NCBI GenBank assembly: GCA_016859345.1 | Contig: CM029122.1 | Span: 1,395,001 to 1,459,000 of the forward strand | DNA: 64,000 nucleotides | Direction of reading: 5' to 3' | From: Istiophorus platypterus | Taxonomy: Eukaryota > Chordata > Actinopteri > Istiophoriformes > Istiophoridae | Part shown: piece after piece, positions 50,204 through 62,800 of the stretch | Layout: each line of letters begins with the position of its first letter | How positions within the stretch are numbered: the stretch's first letter is position 1 | The notes under the pieces: generated by a model | Databases searched by the model: none | Seen by the model: only the letters and a program-made list of their open reading frames with translations | What the model was told of the DNA's origin: nothing | Made by a program: the position numbers and the translations under genes

Positions 50204-50809
50204 ACAAAAAGAGAACACCTGCGCTGTGTTTCTAAAACCCGCACAGGTATTTCATTACACATTATTTACCTTGAATGGACTCAAGCAGAAATAATATTAG
50301 CATGCAGTGTAACTATTGGAACGACACATAATTAATAATTACAGGAGGCGGATACTGATGTTGATATAAAATATCCAGTCATTATTTATTGGCCGACAGA
50401 TTTAATGAGTCAGATGCATCATGTCTCTGCAGCAGAGTATTTCTTCCAGTGGAATGGTTTCAGCAGGAACCGTCTCTGTATGAGACCGGTCGATTTGGAC
50501 GTTTGTCCCCCCTCTCTGTCCCCAGGTGTGGTGGAGTGCATGGCTGCAGGCACCATCGTTCTCGCCCACAAGTCCGGGGGTCCCAAGCTGGACATCGTGG
50601 TGCCGTTCGAGGGGGGGCAGACGGGTTTCCTGGCCGACAGCGAGGACAGCTACGCCGCTGCCATGGAGACCATCCTGGCGCTGTCACCAGCGGCGAGACT
50701 GAAGATCCGGCGAAACGCCCGGCGCTCTGTGGAGCGGTTCTCCAACCAGGAATTTGAGGATTGTTTCCTTGCTGCCATGGAGGCTCTGATGAGTAAACTG
50801 GAGCGATGA
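46233..50809 (+). CDS. alg11: GDP-Man:Man3GlcNAc2-PP-dolichol alpha-1,2-mannosyltransferase
   Basis: ALG11 adds the fourth and fifth mannoses (both alpha-1,2) to the dolichol-linked N-glycan precursor on the cytosolic ER face, using GDP-mannose. Exons: 46233-46288, 46800-47021, 48611-48813, 49000-49168, 49427-50088 and 50526-50809. The total is 532 codons with TGA, all GT-AG and in phase. Exon 1 encodes only MAEQEPQHRLSPCFCDLM, aligning with the short human N-terminus. Exon 2 gives a leucine-rich membrane anchor (about residues 20-45), then FFHPYCSAGGGGERVLWC. Later GT-B glycosyltransferase-4 features are VSVGQFRPEKDH, HTMWNEHFGIG, VVECMAAGTIVLAHKSGGPK (with the donor-sugar EX7E region) and VERFSNQEFE. 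It has 531 aa against 492 in human; the excess is mainly an acidic/Gly-rich insertion of about 39 residues in exon 5 (about residues 294-332). Confidence 0.95.
46355..46745. repeat. GC-rich minisatellite in alg11 intron 1
   Basis: About 390 bp of units built from CTCCGGCTCCCGGAGG/GGGCTC with variants such as GGCTGGCTCCTCCGG. The array fills most of the 511-bp intron 1. It is rich in self-complementary CTCCGG/CCGGAG pieces, so it should fold strongly. Long open frames on both strands come from this repeat. Confidence 0.95.
47100..47160. repeat. possible transposon terminus
   Basis: The text ctaaagtatgtggacacc resembles the widespread fish DNA-transposon end 'aaaagtatgtggacacc'. No partner end was found nearby. 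Confidence 0.3.
47340..47490 (+). repeat. possible copy of dispersed repeat family B
   Basis: The text caattaatcagttgattgtt, then tggtttgtaaaaactcagaa, matches the family body. It is in an alg11 intron. Confidence 0.4.
48015..48325 (+). repeat. copy of dispersed repeat family B
   Basis: A nearly complete copy. It begins cactgcaactattcatcagt, includes gtccacaacccaaagatatt and ends with caactcatcgtttcagccct. It lies in the alg11 intron before exon 3. Confidence 0.7.
49655..49772 (+). other. alg11: GAG/GGA-rich insertion within alg11 exon 5
   Basis: This segment encodes a run of eight or more glutamates, then more acidic residues and a run of seven glycines. It sits between PPCDVRAFLDVP and YSIVSVGQFRPEK. 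Human ALG11 has only a short HEKKMTPGHL-like linker here. The frame is maintained on both sides. Confidence 0.85.
50124..50208. repeat. (CA)n microsatellite after alg11 exon 5
   Basis: CA units, with a few CG and AA interruptions, begin about 25 bp after the exon 5 donor. Confidence 0.92.
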
Positions 50810-51489
50810 GGAAGAGCTGCAAAGGCCTGGTGTCCAGCAGAGACCAGGAGTTTATTTGTTGTGCTATTTTGTTTCTGGTGTGAAGCAGCGAGGGTTGTGT
50901 CCGTGAATAATCAAACCAAGCTTCCATATGTTATAAAAACTGAGGCATGGTGTCGTTCCCAATCAGAAATCATAGATAAGGAAGCAGACACCCAGAGCTA
51001 AAACTGTCCGCTGCCATTAATGAGCGAAGACAAAACAATGCAGGACATTTCCAGTGACTTTACAGGTGTCGGGCTTGTATGTGAGTTGTGTGGTTTTCAC
51101 TTTGATGACAGCAGATCTTGAAGCTTGACGATCAAATAGAAACAAGGAGCAGTGACACAGATGAAGTGTTCCTCCTTCCTTTAAGAAACGGAACTGCTAC
51201 CAGTAGATCTCTGTGTTTTTTCCTTCAAAGGGGTCAAACCTTGACCATCTGACCTCCTACTGAAAGCTTGTGTTGCAATGGAAAAGGTCATTGTGCATTT
51301 TGATTGGTCACATTCACATACATTCGGTCGATAATTACATGGCCGATGCTGATGTGACACTGGGTCAGAAACATCGAGGGTCAGACCTTTAATTGCTTCC
51401 AGAGGAGAATTTCCTTCTAGAGCCCAAGGTTCAGCTTTTCATCTGCCACCACCGCCAGACCTATATTATCAGCAGTTGTGAAGCAGACA

Positions 51490-51815
51490 TGCAACGATTA
51501 AAACTAATCTGCCGCTATTCTGATAATTCATTCATCGTTTCAGTCAAGCAAAGTTATTGTCGACGTTCGATGGTTCCAGCTTCTGAAATGAGAGAATTTG
51601 TTGCTTGTCTTGGTCTTAAATTATAATAAATTGACCATTCTGGGGCTTAGACTGTTGCTTGGAGAATACAAGACATTTAATGGCATCACCTTGTGTTGTA
51701 GTAAACAACGATATGCGTTTCCTACTGTTTCTGGTGTTTAACAGAACAAAGGATTAATCAAGAAAATAATTAAGAGATTTATTGATAATGAGTACTTTCA
51801 TCGTTAGTTGCAGCT
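51490..51815 (+). repeat. copy of dispersed repeat family B
   Basis: It begins tgcaacgattaaaactaatc, includes atggttccagcttctgaaat and ends with ttcatcgttagttgcagctt. If the downstream AATAAA at 52205 is used, this repeat is part of the alg11 3' UTR. Confidence 0.7.
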
Positions 51816-52204
51816 TTGGTGGGGAGGTGAGTTATATGGATCAATACTGACGTGATTTTTAGTTTCATGATATTTGTCAGTTACTGAATGAATCATGGGG
51901 TTTAAAATGGTATTTTTCTGTGTTGAAGCAGTGAGTTGAATGAAAACTTTTCTTTGTACATTGAAGAAGCACTTAAATCCATGTTGTTGGGTGAAGTTAA
52001 TGGACAAATCGCTCTTATTTAAATGTTGTTTCACTCCTGCATTCCTGTTTGTGATGAGGTCCAGGCATGGAAATATAATAATGTGTAAAATATTGAAAGA
52101 ATCTTTATTATGAGAGAGCTATTACTACTGTTTAAGTGTGTCCATGCAGAGAGGATGTTTTGAGCTTGTTTTGCAGAGAAACTTTAATAATGCTTTGATC
52201 CTGC

Positions 52205-52210
52205 AATAAA
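52205..52210 (+). terminator. alg11: alg11 distal poly(A) signal candidate
   Basis: AATAAA followed within 35 bp by a T/GT-rich stretch (gttagttgttgttgtgttg). A proximal AATAAA lies at 51625-51630 inside a dispersed repeat. Confidence 0.5.
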
Positions 52211-53153
52211 AACAATCAACAAACACATCAGTTAGTTGTTGTTGTGTTGAGTAAACACAGTGTTGCAGATGGTAAAGATACAAACATGGTACAGATGTTA
52301 GAGAACATCTTTTTTATAAAGGAAAATATTAAACAGAAACCAAAACCAGCTCAGAAGCTGATATTAAAGGAAGATTTTCTGTATTTTCTGTATATTTCTT
52401 AAATGTCAATGAATCCAAGAGAAGACCAAAACCAACATGATCGTCTCCCACTAATATGAACTGTGTGTTTATCTACAGTCTGATGTATCTGGCTCCTCTG
52501 AGCCTCAGGAACCCATTTAAACCAATCAGTGATTCACACACATGAACGTACACTCAGTTGTTATTTTAGACCCAGTCACACACACCCACTGTCCTGCTGC
52601 CACAAACATTCACTATAGAACCAACTGGATTAATCCACCGCTGAAAATAGTCCCCAACAAAGTCACTGTTCCCTCCTATTTCATTGATTAAAAAAAACTA
52701 CATTGAGCAGCTGATTAGGACCTGTCTGAGCTTCTTTTTTAGAAATGAACATATATTTATGAGTTTTTAAAGATTTATGTCTCTATAAATTTTTTTTAGC
52801 AGGAAAAAGAGCCACAGACAGAGGAGGGGAGTAAAAATATTTGACAGACATCGCGTTGTTGGTTTGGATAGTGTACAATGGATTTGTTGACAATAAGAAT
52901 AATAGAGAACAGCAAAAGACCTTTCCTGACCGGTCTGTCCATCAGCAGCTTGACACTGGACGTTCAGATATTCAGTTTGTAACCGAAACACCTCAGTGTG
53001 CTTCAAACAGAGCGCTATCAGGGTCTGAATTCCTCTCTCTGACTGTGTCAATCACAAGGTTAAATTTTTGAGACAAACATTCAGACCCACTTAATTTAGT
53101 GATGCCTCAGGTAGTGTGATGCTGTGATCATCTGTCTGGGACTCGCCTGAACC

Positions 53154-56100
53154 CTAGGTCTGAGCATCATGTTCTTTGGGCTTGGAGGAAACAACCCCGA
53201 TGGATCCTGCAGCGATGTCTGCACATGAATCCTTCAGCTCCGGTTGGATCTGTCGAGGGTCTGCAGCTGTCCCCACACCTCCGCCCTCGCTGTCCTCCCA
53301 CCGATCATCCACCACCGACCACTCCTCTGTGTTCTCTGTTTCGACCGAGCTCCCATCCTTCATGATGAACAGGTTCTTCATGGAGTCCGCCACCGCTTCT
53401 CTCAGCTCATCCTCCGACTCCTCAAAGTTCCTGATGGGAACAGGAACAAATTAAAATGTTGTCATGGTCACAGAAATCATATAGAACTGAAAATATAAAA
53501 CTATTTTCTTACGTGTCGTCATCATCCGATCTTGGCACCAGACGTTCTTCATCTACCTCGACATCAGAGTCCTCCTCCTCTTCCTCCTCCTTCTGACTCC
53601 TCTCCTCTTTGTCTTCCCCCTTCTCCTCCTTTGCTCTGTCCCGCTCTGGCTCTAAATCTTAGAGTAAAGACACTTCCGTGTGAGCTCATGTTCGGTCTTT
53701 TCCAATCACACTGAGCTTCACTTTAATATGTTCACTCCTGTTGCTCTTTTCTATTTTGCTCTAAAACCTTGCAGCGACGTTCAGATACAGCAGGTCAAAC
53801 TTTCTAGAGGCTACCTGCAATGTTGAGTGATGTGTCACCTGCAGTCACCGGGTCCAGAGTTGATGAAGTGAGCTCAGCCTGAGCGAGAGCGCTCAACAAG
53901 GTGTTGGGGGGGCCATCAGACCAACGTCTGCGACTTGCTGCCTCCTCACCTAAGGGCAGGAAAGACGGAAGGTCAGAGTTCACGGCTGTACATCTGATCT
54001 AAATAAAGTTTGACAATAAACAAGGATAGTGTAAACTACCTGGTGCTTGCAGGACACAATGGATCAAAAAACAAGTGGAAATGTACCTGTTGCTATTGTC
54101 ATTTCTGTTAATTATGAACTACCATTAACACATCCAGCAAATACAGAGCAAAATAATCCCAAATCTGGATCTGGTCTCTGAGTCCACCTGATGACCCTAA
54201 GTCCAGTACTCTCTCTCTTTTAGCTCTGGCATTGGTCTCCACCAGCTCCTGAGGGAAACCTGTGGCTCTTCAGCTGCTAAATGCTCCACCATGTTCACCA
54301 GCTGGTCTCTGACTGGGTCTGTCTGCTGGTTGCTGCTGGGCAGGTTAGTGGACAGGGGCTGTTTACAGATGTTTTAATATAAAAACATCTGCCTGTTGTA
54401 TGAGAGCCGAGAGACTGAACCAGAGTAGTAGCACAAACAGCTGAAACTGAATATAAAGCTCCATTTAAACTGCAGATTCAGGTGAAATTTTTTTCTATAG
54501 GTTCATCACTATCAGAGAGTCCTAAAAAAACTGTACACAGTAGTTTGATCTGTTGTTAGTGTAAAAGCATTGATTATAGTGACTTACTGAAGCTAAATGC
54601 TTTGTAACATCCTGTAGGTGTCGACACAAACACTGGTAAAATAACAAGTTCATGCTTTACTCTAAAACATTCATCACATGAGCTTTTCAAACTATAATCT
54701 GTCTTTACCATGAATGTCTTTGGTTTTTTTTTATCCTTTTTCTCAAAAGTGTTTCTATATCCACAGTTAAAGTCAGCTCTAGTAAAAATAAAACATTTAC
54801 ATTTTGTTTTAGAAAATTAAAAAAAAAATAAGGAAGATTGTATGTATTGTACTTTATTGTTACCTTTTTAGTTACAATTTTTGGTTATTAGGATCATTCA
54901 ATAATTGATTAGGTAGATGAGGAAAGCAGAGAATAGCTAATTATATGTTTAAATTATGTGTTCCACAGAGAGTCTTATTCAAAAACAAATAACAGAAAAC
55001 TAGAAGCAGAAGATAAATCTTTGACATATCTCAGTTGTTTTACTGGTAAACTGCACCTTGTTCAGCCTCAACTGCACTTTTGTAGATGGTGTTGACGTCC
55101 ATGTCGGCAAGTGCATCCAGAAGAGCCTGAGTCCTCTGGCTCCACTCTCTCCTCCCCTGTGACCGATCCCTGAGCCTCAACTCCTCCCCCTCCTGGAAGC
55201 TCAGAGTCCGGTTCAGAGGGTCCAGGCCCTGGTCAGGGAGTTGGGGACAGAGTGAGAGAAGGAAAGAAAAGAAGGTGAGCTGTGAAAAAGAAAAAAATCT
55301 TTTCTATCATTGCTTACCTTCTCCTCCTCTTCGTCTTCTTTCATCCCTTCGTTATCTAACCGTATCTCAAACATGATTCCCTTCTGCAGAATGGACAAAA
55401 TAGATGATTACTAAATTTACATCTTTTTGTCAAGTTTGTGCTTTTTTCCTAGATCAGATGCCAAGTGCTTTTGATCCACCCTCTCCTACCATATGTTTCA
55501 CCACTGAGGAGAAATACCTTTATATTAGGAACTTTTCAGCAGAGCTGCTACCATTTTACTGGTGCACAACGTCAGCTGGGTCTTCAATAAATAAGGACCA
55601 AAGAATTTAGCTGTTACAATGCAGACGTCATGTTCAAATGACAACAGTGGAAAGCCTCAGGTGTGTTGACTTATTTCTTGGCAAGAGATGTGAAGTTTGT
55701 CCTGAGATCGGCATTTAAATCCAGCAGCAGGAAGCAGGAATATCCTCAGGAATATCCTATATTCACAGACTCTAGCGCTGCCTGGCAACAAGTTTACTGG
55801 TTGTACATGTGTCCGAATGAGCTGATTTCGGGTCTGTATTTACCTGAGCAGGAGGGGCTTCCTGCTGCTCTCTACTGTCTGTGGAAGGTTCTGGGTCTCT
55901 GGATTTCTCCACCACAAACGTTCCATCTTTTTGTTGTGGCTGATTCTGAACAGAGAATAGAATGAGAATAAACAGTGTCATCATCTTATTCTGCATTATT
56001 GAGTTTTCTCCGGGACAAAGGATTACAAAGCAAAGACACACATTTCTGAAATATATGTCAGTGTAAGTGATACTTTAATGAAAAACTACACTAAACATCC

Positions 56101-59100
56101 TGTTATTTGAGCATAGCTGCAAAGGTCATGACTATAAATTTAAAAGGAGGCAAAGAGAGGCTTCTGAAATGGGATAGGCCTGGTCAGCCAGTTATGATGT
56201 ATGTTTCTGGTATTATACAGTTTATACTGTGAGGGTCACAGATTGTTGTGTTATTCATTATCATCTTCATTTTTTCCTGGAGCACTGACGTCAAAGGCAG
56301 CAGACGAACAGCTTGTACCTCTGCTTCAGCCCTCAGCTTCATCTGTCTCATCTCCCGGTGATACTGCTGTCTGATGAGATCCAGCTGACGCAGGTACTCC
56401 TACACAGACACACACACGCACGCACACACACACACGCATACACACACACAGTCACCAGAGTTACCAGAGCCTGACCTTTTCAAATTAAACAGTATCAGCA
56501 GCATCTCTGTCTTGATGCCACACATCTGCCCCCTTGTGGTCAACTGTGGTTCTGCTGGAGGGCAGACAAACTGCAGCTCTGTGGGAAATCAAGAGATGGA
56601 AAATTCACACCGAAGTGTAGGAGACTGAAACCACCAGAAGTAGGCTGACTGCTTTGAGATGTAAAATGCAACCAGTGCAGTTCTGATCTAGATGTGGCCA
56701 CAGTTTGACTTGGACAGGTTTTGAGAGTATCTTGTTTCCATCAGCAGCGAACGTTGGCCTCCGACCCTGCTCAGAGTTTCCACCACTCCGATTACCTTCA
56801 CCACAGCCTTTAATAAGTCGTCAGTTTGGTCTCTGTGTTCAGGACGCGTTGGCTTGGTATAGTTCGGGGTGGGGTACCACTTTCTGATACGTCACCATTA
56901 AAAAGGGTTAATAGGCTGTAATTAATGGCTTTAGTAATAGTTAATACATCTTTTTTTATTAATGCTTAGTTATAAGGCACTTTATAGTGCAAGCAAAGGA
57001 ATACAGAAAGAAAAAGGAGGAGGGAAACAGAAGAGAGGACAAATAGAGTAATGATAACAATAATGTTGATTTACAGATGAGTTATAATCACTAATAGGAA
57101 CAACGTGTGTGTTGCTCGACTGTGAAAAATCCTTCTCCAGCCCAACACTTTTTATCGGTGAGACGTCTCCTGTGGACAGTTTGACCACTGAGCTACTGGA
57201 AAAGAGCTGCAGGATGTTTGGACCAAAACTCACTTAGAAACTGATTATTACCGTTTCTAAAGACAGACTTATTATAGTAGAACCACTTATTAACTTCTAC
57301 ATTCAGTCTGAGTCACTGTTTATGTGTGTGCAAAACTTAAACTCGTCCAAATGTAAGGAGAACCACACGGAGTTGTGGTGTTGTCCCTTCACAATAAGAG
57401 CTGGTGTGTCTCCTGTGTGTCCCACCTGCTGTCCCTCCTGCCTCCTGTCCGGAGGTGTGTGTTGGTTTTCAGGTCGGCCCACTCCCAGCTCCTGACCTCC
57501 AGGCCTCCTGCTGCACTCAGCTGTACATGGACGGAGACCCTGACAGTCAGAGGGGAAAGATCAAAGGTCAGAGAGGCTTCAGGATTTTGTCTGTCAGTTT
57601 AACCTACAGAAACCAGTCTGACAGGAAATTTGCTCTATCAATACAGTTTGAGGTACCTGTACTTCACTTCTGTATTTCTCTTTCATGCTACTTTCTACTC
57701 CTACTCCAACACATTTCTTAGGGAAAATTTTTTACTGCAGCAAATTTTTTGGACAGCTGTTATTAATTTTCAGAAAAAAAGATTCTTGACTGATCCTGAT
57801 CACATAGATGAAGGTTAAACCAGTGGTTAACCACATGTTTTGGGTTGTGACCTCTTCTATAAAATTAGCGAATAGTTGTGCATCCTTGTCATGGTTCAGA
57901 TGTCTATAGGTTGTCAACAGTTGCACCAAAGAGACCACTCTCCCTAAACTTCTATAAAAGGATCCATTGTTTCACTAAAAAGACCTGCAGATTAGCCCAG
58001 AAACTAAATCCAAATCAGTGAATCACTTCCACTAAATAATGAATCTGATTGTTCCTTCCACCTACAGTATCAGGTCATAAAATAAAAAAAATAAAGTGTA
58101 TCTTTGTACACAGGATGAAGTACAAGCAGAAACAGACTACTTCCTATTTTCACATGTTCTATTTTATACTGTGGTCTTACTCTGACAGTTCATCCTCATA
58201 TAGCTGTGTGTATCTATGCCTGAGTCATGTCGGAGTTTGAGATTTACAAATTCAACACAAAGAAATTTAAAATTTTCCCTTTTAATGTTACTATTTTTAC
58301 AACTTTTGTATTTTGCCTGTATCCAAGTTAAACAGGCAGGTCTCGCATTCCTTTCCTGTCCCACTTGAGAGTGTTTTGATTCTCAATCTGAGCATTAACA
58401 AAAGGTTAATTTCCTGTTGTGGTTCTGGGCACCACTGAGTTTTACAGGTTTGAGTCATGTTCCTGTGGTCAAAGTAAAACCCCTGCTGGGACAAAACCAG
58501 CAACCTCCAACAGCAGATTGTGACATGTTATTGTAAGATTCGCAAACAGTGACTTAGCATGTGAAGACTGTTAATGAGCTGATAGTAAAAATGACTAGGA
58601 GGATTAATGAGAGATATTTGTATGTGTGTGTGACAGTTCAGACTGAGGAGCTGCTGAACTTCATCCTACCAGCTGTTTCTCGGCTCTCAGCTTGTACTGG
58701 TTGGCCTCCTCCCTCCTCTGCAAGTATTCATTACGAGCTGCAGCCACACTGTAAGAACAGGTGAGGGCATAGAGACAGACTCGAGGTTAATGTTGTCGTT
58801 ATTACTGTGTCAATACCTTCAACTAAACCCCGGTGAGGCAATACATCAGAAATTAACTATTAACAAGCTAAAACGAGTTGTGACTCAAAGGAATAGTTTA
58901 ACATTTTGGGAAATAAAGTTATTCATGTTCTTGTAGGGAATGAGATCAGAAGATTGTTACCACTGTATGTTGAATATTAAGATATAGACAAGAGGTATTA
59001 GCGTAGCTTAGTTTAGCATAAGACCCAATCATTAAACATGTGAAAGATGAGAGATGTAGGAATCTAAAGAAGAGCTCTCCTAAAAACTCAAGGCAAGATA

Positions 59101-59801
59101 AACAGAAGGGACAGAAACAATAAAGCAAAATAAAGAAGAAAATAAATACAGATATGAGCCTGGCATTGATTATCTCGTCTAACTCTTAGCAAGAACACAA
59201 ACAAGAATATTTCCCAAAAATGTGGAACAATTCCTTTAAACCAGTGTGGACATGTGGTGCAGTTAGCTTCTAGCTCTTAGCTGAGTGAAAGTTAAAAATA
59301 TGCAACTGAAATCAGCCGATTAATTGATTAGTTGACTGACAGAAAATGAAACTGCATCTATTTTGATTATTGATTAATCGTCATTTTAAATAACTTTTCA
59401 GGTAAAATTTCAAATGTGAGGATCTGACTTTTCTTTCCTCTTGATTTATCATGAAATGAATGTAATTTAGTTTTTAGTCTGTTGGTTGGACATAATGACG
59501 AATCTGAAGACATCTAACAATTTATATACGAAACGATGAATCGATTGATCGAGAACACTGACCACAGATTGATCAATGATGAAAATAATTGCTAGTTGCA
59601 GCCATAGGGGCACGGTCACTCACAGCTGGTACGGCTCAGTAGGAGGAGCAGCATTGTCATCACATCGCTCCCTCTCTCTCTCTTGAGGAGGAGGAGGAGG
59701 GACGCCCCCCCTGCTCCTCCTCTGGAAGGCGTCCAGCTCAGCGTGGTAGTGCTGGTAGTGGCTGACAGGCCGCTTGCCAATAAACCTGCTTCAGTGTCAC
59801 A

Positions 59802-59839
<38 letters not shown>

Positions 59840-62800
59840 GCTTTAGCTCATCCCAGATGTTTGTCAGGTTAACTTCAGTCTAATTCTGAGTAGGTTTTCA
59901 CTCACCTTGGGTTCTGCCGCCCTGCGACCTCTCTGTCTGCAGCTGGTTGTCCTGCTCTTTGATGATAAGTCTGCAGTTAGAAATAAATTCAATTAATATG
60001 ATGAAATATACTATATTTATAGGAGGCGGTTAGATGAACCTATACAACCAAAACATGATTTTGTATGAGGTCATAAACTGAGGTATAAATAATGTATACT
60101 GATGTGGTGCAGTGTGTCCACTGTTTATATCTCATGCATTTTTAACCCTTCATTTCACTCTTAAATTAAGATTAATTACTGATACATGCAACTTTTTTAT
60201 TCGGTGTAAATTTAAATGGCTGTTGGAGGAATTTTTTTCAGGAGCTTTGACCTGATAAACCTGCAGATCTGATGATCTGAGAAAACAGGAATAGATTCAC
60301 AGTTTTGGAAATAGTCTTTAAGGATAAAGAGACACGTTACAAAATGTTCATCCCTGAGCTTCAGAGAAGCTGGTAGGTGGATTCTGTGACCTTTAGACAG
60401 GCAACTGTTTCCTACTGTTTCCAGTCTTTACTCTAAGCTAAGCTAAACTCACCAGCTTCTACCTGTAGCTTCATATTTACTGTACAGACATGAGAGAGGG
60501 ATCAAGCCTAACAATCTCTCAGCAAGAAAGCAAATAAGAGTATTATATCAAAATGACAAACTGTTCCTTTAAGATTGTTATGAAAGTTACAGGTTACTAT
60601 GGGGTTTTTTGTATAAAACCTCTCAAACACTGAGACAATTTAAAATGTTTAACATAAAACTACTTTTAAAACACAAAGAAGATTCAAAGAAGTGCTATAG
60701 CTGTAAAATAATTACTACATGTATATGAATATATATAATAGTATAGAGTTTCTGATTACTTTGTGGCAGGCAGGGGGGTGGACTCTGAGCTGAGCTCTCC
60801 AGTCTGGTTTAGCAGACAGTCTCCTCTCTGGTCCTCTGGACCTCTGGGTCTTCTCTGGATGACATGAGAATCTCAGGTTAGATTAACAGGAGGTGGACAT
60901 TTGTTTCACTGATGTTGATGTGTAGATAAAGGTGTCAGTTGTCATCAGTTGTCTCAGTATGAGTGATATGGATTAAAGTGTTAAACATTTAAAGGTTTTA
61001 ACAGCAGTGGAACCTGGAGGAGGCTTGATTCAGACTGTCTTTTACTACATTTTCATTCTTCACATATGGGTGAAGGAACTATAGTTATTAGAAACACATT
61101 AATAAAGAGTTATATCAGCTGACACCTACATTATATATCATAGTGTGACTTTAAATGAAGCATTAGTATTATCTCCTGATATCCATCTGTGAATCTCTGC
61201 TGTTAAAGCTTCCTGATCCAAGGATACATAACCTCAGACATTCAACAGGTACATATCATCTCAGTAGAACTACAGTGGCTTCAGGTGTCAAGTGCCTTTT
61301 AAAATAACTGAACTGTAAACAACCCGCAAGCTAGATTCTTTTGCCCCCTGGAGATATTAATACTTTAGTATCTGAGGCTTTTTATCAGTCTTGTAATAGT
61401 TTTTAGAAATTCTATGTAGATTGTTGTTTTGTGGCTCCTATTGTTGTTTTCTATGTTGGTTGTGCAGTTTTGTGGATCTGGTAGATCCCTATTTCAACAA
61501 GACTACGGATAAAAATATCTCTGACCTGTAATATATTTAATTTGACATGTGAATTAGTCAGGTGGCTCAAAGTTTGAGAGAATTTTATCTAGGTTTAGTT
61601 TTTTGATCAAAACAGTAAATTCTGTAGAAACTATGTAGAAACGCAGTGATCTGCCAGAGTTGGCACAAATAAGTTAGCTGGAAAATAAAACCAGATGCTT
61701 TAGGACAGGCACCGGTAGCTTTGTGTTGTGATGTTACCAAAGCACAGTGCGAGCCAGGATGTCACGCCATTACAATCGACCCAATCAGAACTGAGCTTGA
61801 GACTGAGCGATATGACGGGGGGGGGGGGGTGCCCTGCAGATTATTGGACGTGTTGAGGGACGGCGGCTGCAGCAGAGCCTGAAGCAACAGTCTGAGAATC
61901 ATCTGAACATGATGTCAGGAAACAACCACTGGGTGGCACGGTCAACATGTGATGCATAGTGTGACTTTCAAGGCTGCACTTTCAAGGCTGGTTTCATCAC
62001 CATGTCACTGAGCACTGACCTATAAGGGGGCCCATCTTTGCACATGTTACACATATACAAACATTAGATACTCCTTCTAATTCCTTTAAAACAGTAAAAC
62101 AATTGAATCAACACGTGTCTAAAACAGTATCAACCTCCATGAAGGAGGATTTATCACAGGACTGTTGTTTTAGTTGGTGTTTCTAATAAACTGGAGACCG
62201 GGGAGATGTCATGTACATGTTTAGGCGTGTGTTAGGTAACCTGGTGGGTTTGCTGCTCCTGCTCTCATTTCAGTGGTTTGTGATGCTGCTTCTCTGTTCT
62301 GATGAAGCGCCGTTTGGCTGAACTCCTCCTGTATCAGCTGCACACACAGGAAACCACACAACACATGCGCACACACACACATTTATAAAGCTGTACTTCT
62401 GAGAATAATGTTGAGATCTAAAAAACACTGACTTGATCATGCTGAAAACCATTTATCTGATTTTATCTGCTCTGAATTTCCATCTTAATTTTAGGCTTTG
62501 CAAAGTCAAAAAACTTTATTTCAGCTATGTACACTCAGTGGCCCCTTTATTAGCTACAGCTATAAAATCTAAGTCTATCCAATACTAAAGCTTAACCATA
62601 AATTCTACCATTAAAGAAATAATGTTCAGTCAGATAGTTACTATTTAAACAATATTTATTATTGAGGTTGTAGTTTGCAGTGCCATTGAACAATATAATC
62701 CTCTTAAAATGTAGAATTTGTGGCAGGTCTGTTGTATGTCTTTGCATTTAAACATCATACTGGCATAATATGCAGCTTTAGTGGTTCATATACAAAAAAA

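Larger units (their letters stand above)
50810..53153. other. alg11-nek5 convergent intergenic interval
   Basis: It holds the alg11 3' UTR, with AATAAA at 51625-51630 and 52205-52210. A family B copy at about 51490-51815 lies inside it. No further gene is seen before the nek5 stop. Confidence 0.6.
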
